Below are positions 13,746 to 21,042 of a stretch of 25,429 nucleotides of DNA, in pieces (position 1 is the stretch's first letter; every line of letters begins with the position of its first letter). The DNA comes from an uncultured Eubacteriales bacterium. Its GTDB lineage: Bacteria; Bacillota; Clostridia; Lachnospirales; Lachnospiraceae. A program made the translations under genes and the position numbers. Location: NCBI GenBank assembly GCA_949286775.1, contig CASEDW010000066.1, positions 1 through 25,429 on the forward strand, given 5' to 3'. Under the pieces are notes generated by a model. The model did not search any database. It saw only the letters and a program-made list of their open reading frames with translations, and had not been told where the DNA came from.

Positions 13746-15542
13746 ATGGCAGGACCAATGAGACATGGACATATGAATGCAGTGTCATATGAAAAGACAG
13801 ACGTTGAGTCTTTGAAAAAACTTGTAAGTTACTGCAAAAAATATCTGCCGGCTATGATCGTGGCCATCGCCTGCGCCGTGGCGGGAGCTTTCGCGAGCAT
13901 TATAGGCCCGGAAAAGATAAGCGACCTTATGAATCTTATAATGTCAGGCGTAATGAGCGGCATCGATCTTGAAGGAGTGGCTAATATAGCGTTTACGCTT
14001 GTGGCTATATATGTGGCGGGAGCTGTATTTTCATACATACAGCAGTTTATTATGGCTACTGTTACCCAGAGGATAACAAAAAGACTCAGAAGCCAGATAG
14101 ATCATAAAGTAAACTGCCTTCCTTTGAGCTTTTTCGACAGGACGGCCCGTGGAGATATATTGTCGATAGTGACAAACGATGTCGATATGATCGGCCAGAC
14201 TCTTTCGATGAGCATAGCCAGCCTCGTGAGCGCGGCGGCGCTGTTCGTCGGAGTTATATTTAAAATGTTCAGCACAAACGTAGTGCTTTCAATTGTTACT
14301 ATCGTATCTTCGCTTCTCGGATTTCTGTTTATGGGAGCGATAATGAAGAAATCCCAGAAATACTTTAACCGTAAGCAGGTCGATCTGGGACGTATGAACG
14401 GACAGATAGAAGAGATATATACAAACCACAATATCGTTAAGGCATATGGAGGAAAGAAACAGGAAAAAAATATTTTCAATGAAACTAACGATCAGCTCTA
14501 TGAGAGCAACTGGAAATCCCAGTGGCTGTCAGGCATGATGATGCCGGTCATGACGTTCGTAGGAAATCTCGCCTATGTTCTCATATTTATCGTTGGAGTA
14601 AGCTTTATCATAAACAACAATGACGCCGTTACATTCGGAACGATTATCGCGTTTACGATATACGCGAGACTGTTTTCACAGCCGCTTTCAACATTCGCTC
14701 AGTCGATGACGAGTATTCAGCAGGCTTCGGCGGCTTCGCGAAGAATATTCAAAATGCTGGCGGAAGAGGAAGTTCCTGACGAATCGCAGAAAACGGCAAA
14801 ACTTGAAACTGTTAAGGGAAACATAGAGTTCAGAAACGTCAGATTCGGATACACCAAAGACAGAACCATAATCCATGATTTCAGCGCTGATTTGAAAGCG
14901 GGACAAAAGGTAGCCATCGTAGGACCTACGGGAGCGGGAAAAACGACTATAGTAAATCTGCTCATGAGATTTTACGATGTGGATCAGGGCGATATACTTA
15001 TCGACGGAGTGTCTATAAACGATATGAAAAGAGAAGACGTCCATGATCTGTTTGATATGATTCTTCAGGATACATGGATCTTTGACGGAACTATCAGAGA
15101 AAATCTTGTTTACAATAAGACGGGAGTCAGCGACAGCGAGCTTGACAGGGCATGTAAGGCCGTCGGCTTAAGCCACTTTATAGAGCAGCTTCCTGAGAGA
15201 TACGACACAAGGATAAACAGTTCGCTCAATTTGTCTGAAGGACAGAAGCAGCAGCTTACGATAGCAAGAGCGATGATAAAAGACGCGCCGCTTCTGATAC
15301 TTGACGAGGCGACTTCTTCGGTAGATACGAGAACAGAGCTTGTAATACAAAGGGCGATGGACGATCTGACGAAGGGCAGGACGTCATTTGTAATAGCCCA
15401 CAGGCTTTCCACTATAAAAAATGCCGATATAATTCTCGTCATGAAAGACGGCGATATCATCGAACATGGAAAACATGAAGAGCTTTTGGCCGAGAACGGA
15501 TTTTACGCTGAATTATACAACAGCCAGTTTGTGGTAGCATAA
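13746..15542 (+). CDS. ABC exporter half-transporter, catalytic-site subunit
   Basis: Partner of the preceding subunit, 598 aa. It has a membrane domain with about six helices (residues ~45-320) and an ATPase domain with Walker A GPTGAGKTT (about 392), Walker B LLILDEATSSVD (about 516, with catalytic glutamate) and H-loop IAHRLST. Its signature is LSEGQ rather than LSGGQ. That deviation complements the aspartate Walker B of the first subunit, since signature and Walker motifs of opposite subunits form each ATP site. ATG 13746 is chosen because AGGAGG lies 9 nt upstream and it follows the previous stop by 1 nt; the frame is open back to 13683 inside the upstream gene. A terminator follows. Confidence 0.94.
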   Translation: MAGPMRHGHMNAVSYEKTDVESLKKLVSYCKKYLPAMIVAIACAVAGAFASIIGPEKISDLMNLIMSGVMSGIDLEGVANIAFTLVAIYVAGAVFSYIQQFIMATVTQRITKRLRSQIDHKVNCLPLSFFDRTARGDILSIVTNDVDMIGQTLSMSIASLVSAAALFVGVIFKMFSTNVVLSIVTIVSSLLGFLFMGAIMKKSQKYFNRKQVDLGRMNGQIEEIYTNHNIVKAYGGKKQEKNIFNETNDQLYESNWKSQWLSGMMMPVMTFVGNLAYVLIFIVGVSFIINNNDAVTFGTIIAFTIYARLFSQPLSTFAQSMTSIQQASAASRRIFKMLAEEEVPDESQKTAKLETVKGNIEFRNVRFGYTKDRTIIHDFSADLKAGQKVAIVGPTGAGKTTIVNLLMRFYDVDQGDILIDGVSINDMKREDVHDLFDMILQDTWIFDGTIRENLVYNKTGVSDSELDRACKAVGLSHFIEQLPERYDTRINSSLNLSEGQKQQLTIARAMIKDAPLLILDEATSSVDTRTELVIQRAMDDLTKGRTSFVIAHRLSTIKNADIILVMKDGDIIEHGKHEELLAENGFYAELYNSQFVVA

Positions 15543-15551
15543 TCATGAAGC

Positions 15552-15583
15552 AAAAAACGGGATGCTTTAGCACCCCGTTTTTT
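15552..15583. terminator. Bidirectional intrinsic terminator after the ABC operon
   Basis: AAAAAACGGG-A-TGC pairs with GCA-C-CCCGTTTTTT around a TTTA loop, with one A/C mismatch. The T6 run serves the plus-strand ABC operon. The A6 run gives a T6 tail for the minus-strand SHOCT gene ending at 15602. Confidence 0.88.
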
Positions 15584-15601
15584 ATTAAAATCCGTTATAT
15601 T

Positions 15602-15775
15602 TCAGTTGATGTCAAGTATCTTAGCTTTTTTCTCGTAATACTCTTCTTTTGTCAGTATTCCGGCGTCGTGAAGAGTGCTCAAGGCTTCAAGAAGCTTTTT
15701 TTCAACTTCTGTGATCTCGCCGTTTTTGTACTCGGCTGTATCTGAAGATTTCTTTTTATCAAACAATATTCCCAT
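15602..15775 (-). CDS. SHOCT-domain small protein (57 aa)
   Basis: A short minus-strand frame with AAAGGAGC 7 nt before its ATG at 15775. The sequence begins MGILFDKKKSS. It ends with a SHOCT-like segment, in which LLEALSTLHDAGILTKEEYYEKKAKIL matches the family pattern of a leucine-rich helix, AGILT-EEY and a lysine-rich helix. SHOCT domains are short C-terminal modules of unclear function, often attached to membrane or oligomerising proteins. Here almost the whole protein is the domain, with no membrane helix. It lies 70 nt downstream of a decayed MFS gene on the same strand and ends at the bidirectional terminator. Function unknown. Confidence 0.85.
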   Translation of the reverse strand: MGILFDKKKSSDTAEYKNGEITEVEKKLLEALSTLHDAGILTKEEYYEKKAKILDIN

Positions 15776-15844
15776 AAACTGCTCCTTTCAGGTATCGGAT
15801 ACCTACTAATTACATCTAAAGATAATATAACATATATTTTCCTT

Positions 15845-16191
15845 TTAGTCTTGTGTTATACGGGATTTTGTTATTAAACTTAAAATAATGCTTATTATAA
15901 GGCTGGCGATATATATCAGATACGCGTACCTCATCTCGCCTAAAAATATCCTCGCTAGACCTGTGAGAGCGACGACAAACATCGGAATGCTTGAAGCACG
16001 ACAACTGTGCTTATTATGCCTGCGATAGTCGCGAAACTTAGCAATACATCGTAATTAAGATTGTTTGAGGAAGAAATCTGAGGAAGTATGACATTCATTC
16101 CGTCAGGTATCGCGGCAGTATAAAAATAGTATAGAAGAAATCCGAACAGGATCACCAGACAGTGACGGCGGCTGAATTTGTTTTTTTTCAT
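15845..16191 (-). pseudogene. MFS transporter remnant (internal deletion and frameshift)
   Basis: The start is intact: ATG 16191 with GAGGAG 10 nt upstream, then MKKNKFSRRHCLVILFG and a first membrane helix with DGMNVILPQI, typical of MFS transporter N termini. This frame runs into a second hydrophobic stretch (FATIAGIISTVVV) and then becomes nonsensical, stopping near 15955. Another frame resumes near 16005 with SIPMFVVALTGLARIFLGE and a hydrophobic stretch (YAYLIYIASLIISIILSLI) that looks like a last transporter helix, ending at 15845. About 65 N-terminal and 48 C-terminal residues remain, where a whole protein has about 400, so roughly 280-300 residues were lost. The joint near 16005 is approximate. 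Confidence 0.8.
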
Positions 16192-16218
16192 AATAAACAG
16201 CTCCTCATACATAAAATA

Positions 16219-16240
16219 GTCAATGGGATAACCCATTGAC
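16219..16240. promoter_or_regulatory. Perfect 22-bp operator-like palindrome upstream of the MFS remnant
   Basis: GTCAATGGG (16219-16227) and CCCATTGAC (16232-16240) flank ATAA. The dyad lies 28 bp before the start of the decayed transporter gene. A minus-strand TATAAT lies just upstream of it (complement of about 16247-16252). This suggests an operator for a dedicated repressor not encoded next to it. Confidence 0.6.
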
Positions 16241-16349
16241 ATTACAATTATAATGGTTTTATGAAGAAAAAACGATAGTTTTATGCATAATATTTAAGTT
16301 CTGCGGCATATAAGCTTTTTTTTATACGTTTTAAACGACTTGTATTTTA

Positions 16350-16378
16350 TTGTACGTAAAATTTAAATGTGTTATAAT
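16350..16378 (+). promoter_or_regulatory. Promoter of fprA
   Basis: TTGTAC (16350-16355) and a perfect TATAAT (16373-16378) are 17 nt apart. The start would be near 16385, giving a leader of about 30 nt. Confidence 0.8.
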
Positions 16379-16415
16379 CTTAACGAAAAAAATAATTAAT
16401 GTGCGGAGGCAAATG

Positions 16416-17567
16416 ATGGTTACAAACGATATCAGATATATTGGCGTTAATGATAGAAAAATAGATCTCTTTGAGGGACAGTATGCCGTTCCAGAAGGAA
16501 TGTCATATAATTCATATGTCATACTTGATGAAAAAATCGCAGTTCTTGATACTGTCGATGGAGATTTTAAAGAAGAGTGGCTCGCTAATTTAGAGAAGGC
16601 TGTTGACGGCAGAAAGCCTGATTATCTTGTGGTTCATCATATGGAACCTGATCATTCGGCAAATATCGTTTCATTTGCTGAAAAATATCCTGAAGCAGTT
16701 ATCGTTTCTTCGGCTAAGGCGTTTAATATGATGAAAAACTTCTTTGGAACGGATTTTTCTGACAGAAGAATCGTGGTCAAAGAAGGAGACGTACTTGAAC
16801 TCGGCGAGCATAAACTTGAGTTTACGGAAGCGCCGATGGTTCACTGGCCGGAGGTTATCGTATCATATGACAGCAAGGACAAAGTTCTTTTTTCCGCAGA
16901 CGCTTTCGGAAAATTCGGCGCCCTTGATTCTGATGAAGATGACTGGGCATGCGAAGCCAGAAGATACTATTTTGGCATTGTCGGAAAATACGGCGTTCAG
17001 GTAAAGAAACTTCTTGAAAAAGTTTCTAAATTTGACGTTCAGACAATATGTCCTCTTCACGGACCCGTTTTAAAAGAAAATCTCGGATATTATTTCGGCC
17101 TTTATATTACATGGTCGTCATATGATGTAGAGAGCGAAGGCGTAGTTGTGGCATATGCTTCCGCCCATGGTCATACTAAAAAGGCTGCCGAGCTTCTCGC
17201 TGAAAAACTTACTGAAAACGGATGTCCTAAAGTTTCGCTTATCGATCTGGCAAGAGACGATATGGCCGAATGCGTTGAAGACGCGTTCCGTTACGGAAAG
17301 ATAGTTTTATGTTCGATTACATATAACGGAGACATTTTCCCGTTTATGAAGGATTTTATAAATCACCTTACTGAGCGTAGTTTCCAGAACAGGACAGTCG
17401 CTTTTATGGAAAACGGAAGCTGGGCTCCTCAGGCGGCGAAGATTATGGCTAAAATGCTTGAAAACTGCAAGAACATTACTTACGCGCAGAACAATGTCAA
17501 GATCACGTCGGCTCTTTCAGAGAGCAGCATCGCCCAGATAGAAGCTCTGGCAAAGGAACTCGCCTGA
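16416..17567 (+). CDS. fprA: Flavodiiron protein FprA (oxygen/NO reductase)
   Basis: A-type flavodiiron protein, 383 aa, reducing O2 to water and/or NO to N2O in the cytosol of anaerobes. The N-terminal metallo-beta-lactamase-like domain keeps all diiron ligands: His75, Glu77, Asp79 and His80 (HHMEPDHSAN), His143 (MVHWPEV), Asp162 (SADAFG) and His215 (CPLHGPV). The C-terminal flavodoxin domain starts near residue 240 (VVVAYASAHGHTKKAAELLAE) for FMN. ATG 16416 is preferred over the adjacent ATG 16413 because GGAGG (16405-16409) is then 6 nt away. There is no fused rubredoxin or reductase domain, so a separate electron donor is needed; nfnAB or the flavin reductase could supply reducing power, but that is inference. 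Confidence 0.95.
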   Translation: MVTNDIRYIGVNDRKIDLFEGQYAVPEGMSYNSYVILDEKIAVLDTVDGDFKEEWLANLEKAVDGRKPDYLVVHHMEPDHSANIVSFAEKYPEAVIVSSAKAFNMMKNFFGTDFSDRRIVVKEGDVLELGEHKLEFTEAPMVHWPEVIVSYDSKDKVLFSADAFGKFGALDSDEDDWACEARRYYFGIVGKYGVQVKKLLEKVSKFDVQTICPLHGPVLKENLGYYFGLYITWSSYDVESEGVVVAYASAHGHTKKAAELLAEKLTENGCPKVSLIDLARDDMAECVEDAFRYGKIVLCSITYNGDIFPFMKDFINHLTERSFQNRTVAFMENGSWAPQAAKIMAKMLENCKNITYAQNNVKITSALSESSIAQIEALAKELA

Positions 17568-18751
17568 TGAGAAAATGCAGACATGCTTTTCAGTGCGGAG
17601 GATGTTCATATCAGGGAATGTCATATTCCGATCAGCTGAAAATAAAACAGAAAAAGATGGCAAGATTACTGGACAGGTTTAGGCCTGTCCAGTCTATTAT
17701 AGGGATGGAAGATCCCCTTTACTACAGAAATAAAGTGCATCACGCGTTTACAAAGGACAGAAGCGGAAATATCATCTCAGGACCGTATGAGGCTAAGTCT
17801 CACTGGATCATACATGTCGATGACTGTATGATAGAGGATAAAATAAGCCAGGAGATAATTCATACGATCAGAAAGCTTCTAAAATCCTTCAGGATAAAGA
17901 CGTATGATGAAGACACAGGCTACGGCGTTTTAAGACACGTTTTAATAAGAAGAGGATTTTCAACGGGAGAAGTCATGGCTGTTCTTGTAATAGGAAGCAG
18001 GGAACTGCCGTCGGGAAAGGCGTTTGTCAAAGCTCTTGTCGAGGCTCATCCCGAGATAAAAACTGTAGTGCTTAATTATAATGACAAAAAAACAAGCATG
18101 ATACTTGGAGAGCGCGAAAAAGTATTGTATGGTTCGGGATATATCTACGATATGCTCTGCGGATTTAAATTCAGAATTTCATCGAAGTCGTTTTATCAGG
18201 TAAATCCGAGCCAGACGGAAAAGCTCTATGATACGGCGATAAGATATGCCGCGCTAAAAGGAAATGAAACGGTGATAGACGCTTACTGCGGTATAGGAAC
18301 CATTGGAATAGCCGCTTCGAAATACGCCGGAAAAGTAATAGGAGTCGAGCTGAATCCTGACGCGGTGAAGGACGCTAAGATAAACGCTAAAGAAAACAAT
18401 ATCGAAAATATTGAATTTTATAATGAAGACGCCGGCGTGTTTATGACAAAACTGGCCGCCAAAAAAGAAAAGATAGACGTAGTGTTTATGGATCCTACAA
18501 GAAGCGGCAGCACGGTGAAATTTCTGTCATCCCTTTGCAGATTAAAACCGGAAAAAATAGTTTACATTTCCTGCGGCCCCGAAAGTCTCGCGAGGGATCT
18601 TAAGTTTCTCACAGGAAATGGATATATCTGTAAAAAGATACAGCCCTTTGATATGTTCCCATTTACGGAGCATATAGAAAATGTGGCGCTTTTGTCACGG
18701 AATAAAGAAAACAGCGGCAATAAATACAGCGCGGAGGCAGTGGTCAATTGA
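17567..18751 (+). CDS. 23S rRNA (uracil-5-)-methyltransferase, RlmD/TrmA family
   Basis: SAM-dependent m5U methyltransferase, 394 aa. N-terminal cysteines 4, 10 and 13 (KCRHAFQCGGCSYQ), with a later cysteine in HVDDCMIED, form the usual [4Fe-4S] site. The SAM-binding motif is VIDAYCGIGTIGIAAS, followed by GVELNPDAV. The catalytic region has MDPTRSG and the nucleophilic cysteine in YISCGPESLARDL. No N-terminal TRAM domain is visible, so the protein is shorter than RlmD/RlmCD forms that carry one. The target uridine (23S U747 or U1939, or tRNA U54) cannot be fixed from sequence. The start overlaps the fprA stop (TGATG), so they are co-transcribed and probably coupled, though a functional link is not obvious. 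Confidence 0.9.
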   Translation: MRKCRHAFQCGGCSYQGMSYSDQLKIKQKKMARLLDRFRPVQSIIGMEDPLYYRNKVHHAFTKDRSGNIISGPYEAKSHWIIHVDDCMIEDKISQEIIHTIRKLLKSFRIKTYDEDTGYGVLRHVLIRRGFSTGEVMAVLVIGSRELPSGKAFVKALVEAHPEIKTVVLNYNDKKTSMILGEREKVLYGSGYIYDMLCGFKFRISSKSFYQVNPSQTEKLYDTAIRYAALKGNETVIDAYCGIGTIGIAASKYAGKVIGVELNPDAVKDAKINAKENNIENIEFYNEDAGVFMTKLAAKKEKIDVVFMDPTRSGSTVKFLSSLCRLKPEKIVYISCGPESLARDLKFLTGNGYICKKIQPFDMFPFTEHIENVALLSRNKENSGNKYSAEAVVN

Positions 18752-18769
18752 TTGCCCCGGCGCTGTTTT
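18726..18769 (+). terminator. Probable terminator overlapping the end of the methyltransferase gene
   Basis: ACAGCGC (18726-18732) pairs with GCGCTGT (18760-18766), and GGCA with TGCC continues the stem after an internal loop. The tail is only TTTT then GGCGTTT, so efficiency is uncertain. Confidence 0.55.
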
Positions 18770-18774
18770 GGCGT

Positions 18775-18930
18775 TTATTTAGCAGGATGGGATTTTATCC
18801 ATTCTTTTAAGATCAGATTGACATACTGACTGAAATTACGGTCGTCTTCTTCCGCTAATTTTTTAATATTTTCTACTATGTTTTCATCAAGGGTCACGCT
18901 AACTTTTACTTTGAGAGGTTTTAGTTCCAT
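18775..18930 (-). CDS. Ribbon-helix-helix DNA-binding protein (51 aa)
   Basis: A tiny protein of the Arc/MetJ/CopG type. Residues 7-13 (KVKVSVTL) form the DNA-contacting beta-strand. DENIVENIKKLAEEDDRNFSQYVNLILKEWIKSH gives the two helices, with an N-F-S-Q-Y turn typical of the fold. Such proteins act as dimers of interwoven strands. The ATG at 18930 has AAAGG about 8 nt upstream; the frame stays open to 19170, but the extension looks non-native. No toxin gene lies beside it, so an antitoxin role is not supported. A mostly 10-bp-spaced TAGNAT array lies between it and a minus-strand TATAAT (complement of 19025-19030), suggesting autoregulation. Confidence 0.88.
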   Translation of the reverse strand: MELKPLKVKVSVTLDENIVENIKKLAEEDDRNFSQYVNLILKEWIKSHPAK

Positions 18931-18957
18931 GGTAAGCCTTTCTTTTTTTGTAAAATA

Positions 18958-19023
18958 TAGCATTAGTAGTATAGAATATTGAAAAGTAGGATAAAGTAGT
19001 ATAAAATAGGATGAAATACGACT
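18958..19023. promoter_or_regulatory. Phased TAGNAT repeat array (candidate RHH operator)
   Basis: TAGNAT occurs at 18958, 18967, 18987, 18997 and 19007, with a weak match at 19017. Three successive intervals are 20, 10 and 10 bp, so copies face the same side of the helix. The array starts just downstream of a minus-strand TATAAT and lies in the leader of the ribbon-helix-helix gene. That family typically binds tandem short half-sites. Confidence 0.65.
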
Positions 19024-19286
19024 GATTATAAGTATATTTATAACGGTAACCCGGATATTACAGAATGGGAAAAAGATTATATATATTAAGTACAGGCAAC
19101 ATTGCCGTTTGGCGTTTTCGCCAGGCGGCATTGATGCGGCCTTATCCGTTATCGCGAAACATAAAGACATATTTAATAATACCCCTATAAAAATAATTTC
19201 TGTTAATTAAATTTAAAGAAGCAAGCAGTTTCCATTAATGGAAAAGGTTTCGCACAGCGGGAGGCATATAAAAAACGTCGGCCATT
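19024..19286. other. Non-coding interval with a hairpin and a palindrome
   Basis: Together with the operator array this makes a gene-free stretch of about 356 bases. It holds a 12-bp G/C-rich hairpin (19103-19114 with 19119-19130, TTTT loop, two G-T pairs) with no T-run after it, and a perfect 16-bp palindrome TTTCCATTAATGGAAA (19229-19244). No supported coding frame was found here. The function of both sites is unknown. Confidence 0.55.
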
Positions 19287-19303
19287 TTACTGACCGGCGT
19301 TTA
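19268..19303 (-). terminator. Intrinsic terminator of the antiporter gene
   Basis: AACGTCGG (19274-19281) pairs with CCGGCGTT (19294-19301) with one G-T. On the minus strand it is followed by T6. The antiporter stop codon lies in the loop. The plus-strand side also has a T-rich tail. Confidence 0.8.
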
Positions 19304-20888
19304 TTTTTATGGTAACTAAAGTATCACCTTTTTTGATTTTTGTCTGACCTGAAGGAATTATAGTATCCATGCCGCGTTTTATGAGCATGACGCGGGTTGA
19401 ATGCATTTGCGGAATCTGGGAGAGGGTTTTGTTTAAATACTGTTTCTGGTTTTCAACTACGATTTCGCTCAAGATAAAGTGCCTTCGGTCGTCAAAACTG
19501 CGCGCGGCGAGCACGAGAAGATCGCCGGGGTTTAAAACTGTCTGTCCCGTAGGCACCAGAGCCTTGTCATCCCGGATTATCATCGAGACGGTAAGCTCCG
19601 ACGGAAGAGCCAGCTGCTCTAAAGTCTGTCCGCACCAGCTGTGAGTTTTATTAAGATTAATCCTGATAAAACTTATGTCGCTGTCCTCCTGGTAGTCGTT
19701 AAATGTATGATTTATGTCGGCGCTGGTATCTATCATCGAGAGCTTTTTCGCTGCGTACGGCAGCAGCGTTCCCTGTATCGATATGGACATAATTACTATG
19801 CAGAATACCAGATTATAGAGATTATATGTGATATTAACATTGGCAAGCACTGCGCCTATGGCAAATACGATGGAGGCCGCTCCCCTTAAGCCCGCCCAGG
19901 AGACCATGAAAATCTGGCTTATCTTCGGACGAAATGGAGCCATAAGAACGGAAGTTACCGCCGGGCGAATTACCACGGTGAGGATCAGCATCAGTAAAGT
20001 AGCAGGTATGATAACGGCGGGAAGTTCGGCCGGCGTGACCAAAAGACCTAACAAAAAGAAAATCTGAACCTGGGCGATATCGGTCAGCACGTCGAAAAAA
20101 TGTATAAGATAATTTTTTCGAGGAAGTTTGGCGTTGCCGATCCATATACCGCACAGATAAACGCCCAGATATCCGTTTCCTTCAAGGCATGAGGTGACGG
20201 CGTATGAAAGAATCATGACGGCCAAAAGAAAGACCGTATGACTCTGCTGTGTCGGAAGGAGTCTGCTGCGCAGAAGCTTTACCGCAATTATGCCGATAAC
20301 TATGCCTGAAATAATTCCTATGCCAATCTGCTTTGCCAGCAAAAAAGGAACATTTACGGATTCGCCTCCAAGCAGCGCGACAGCTACCGCGGTCAGCATA
20401 TAGCTCATCGGGTCGTTAGAGCCGGATTCCACCTCAAGAAGCGAGTCGGTATGATATTTCAGAGCAAGATTCTTGGAACGCAGAATATTAAATACAGACG
20501 CCGCGTCGGTTGAAGAGATAACTGAACCTATCAGAAAACTTTCAAGACATGGAAGCGAAAGGGCAAAGTGAGCAAACAGCGCGACGCCTCCAGCTGTGCC
20601 TGCCACTCCAAGAGTTGAGAGTATTATTGAGGGCGCAAGTACGGGACGGGCGACTTTTATGTTTGTCTCAAATCCGCCGTAAAACATAATGAATATCAGG
20701 CAGACTGAGCATACGGTATTGACTGTTTCATAGTCGTTAAATTGTATTCTTAATATTCCGTTTTCACCAAACAGCATGCCTATTCCGATAAATATAAGCA
20801 GAGACGGGACTGGCAGCTTTTCTAAAAAATTATTGAGCAAGATGCAGATAAAGATCACGCATCCTACGAGCAGAAGAGGTCCGTTCAA
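19287..20888 (-). CDS. CPA1-family K+(Na+)/H+ antiporter, NhaP2/CvrA type with RCK_C domains
   Basis: An integral membrane cation/proton antiporter of about 533 aa. The membrane domain (residues ~1-385) has a dozen or so hydrophobic segments and the CPA signatures ISSTDAASVFNIL and VESGSNDPMSYML (the transport ND pair). The cytosolic tail carries a TrkA_C/RCK_C-like domain (SWCGQTLEQLALPSELTV...GDLLVLAA) and probably a second (KTLSQIPQMHSTRVMLI...KKGDTLVTI). NhaP2-type members mainly extrude potassium. A TTG start at 20888 is preferred: AAAGGCGGTGATC, a 12/13 match to the extended anti-Shine-Dalgarno complement, lies just ahead and would be too close to GTG 20897. The gene diverges from the kdpD-like/ktr operon, suggesting linked K+ import and export. 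Confidence 0.92.
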   Translation of the reverse strand: MNGPLLLVGCVIFICILLNNFLEKLPVPSLLIFIGIGMLFGENGILRIQFNDYETVNTVCSVCLIFIMFYGGFETNIKVARPVLAPSIILSTLGVAGTAGGVALFAHFALSLPCLESFLIGSVISSTDAASVFNILRSKNLALKYHTDSLLEVESGSNDPMSYMLTAVAVALLGGESVNVPFLLAKQIGIGIISGIVIGIIAVKLLRSRLLPTQQSHTVFLLAVMILSYAVTSCLEGNGYLGVYLCGIWIGNAKLPRKNYLIHFFDVLTDIAQVQIFFLLGLLVTPAELPAVIIPATLLMLILTVVIRPAVTSVLMAPFRPKISQIFMVSWAGLRGAASIVFAIGAVLANVNITYNLYNLVFCIVIMSISIQGTLLPYAAKKLSMIDTSADINHTFNDYQEDSDISFIRINLNKTHSWCGQTLEQLALPSELTVSMIIRDDKALVPTGQTVLNPGDLLVLAARSFDDRRHFILSEIVVENQKQYLNKTLSQIPQMHSTRVMLIKRGMDTIIPSGQTKIKKGDTLVTIKINAGQ

Positions 20889-21005
20889 GGTGATCACCGC
20901 CTTTTTAAGTAAAAATAAATAGTTAAGCTTTTTTTATTTCTATAATAATTTATAATAGAAACAATCGCAATATATTCATCTCTTTGCTATTTCTTAACCG
21001 GAACT

Positions 21006-21015
21006 TTGATATAAT
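21006..21015 (+). promoter_or_regulatory. Extended -10 promoter of the kdpD-like operon
   Basis: A perfect TATAAT (21010-21015) is preceded by TGA, giving the extended -10 form TTTGATATAAT. No convincing -35 is present, as is usual for this class. The start would be near 21022, about 20 nt before the kinase gene. Confidence 0.65.
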
Positions 21016-21042
21016 GCGAACATTGAACCGCGAGGCAGGTAT

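Noticed and set aside
18775..18930. Toxin-antitoxin system
   Set aside because: The ribbon-helix-helix protein could be an antitoxin, but no toxin-like gene is adjacent on either side.
18775..19170. 131-aa version of the ribbon-helix-helix frame
   Set aside because: Only the last 51 residues form the domain and have a ribosome-binding site. The upstream part reads through the promoter, operator array and hairpin.
19828..20154. Overlapping frames of 79-106 aa opposite or alongside the antiporter
   Set aside because: They lie wholly within the antiporter gene, lack ribosome-binding sites and have arginine-rich, domain-free sequences typical of shadow frames.
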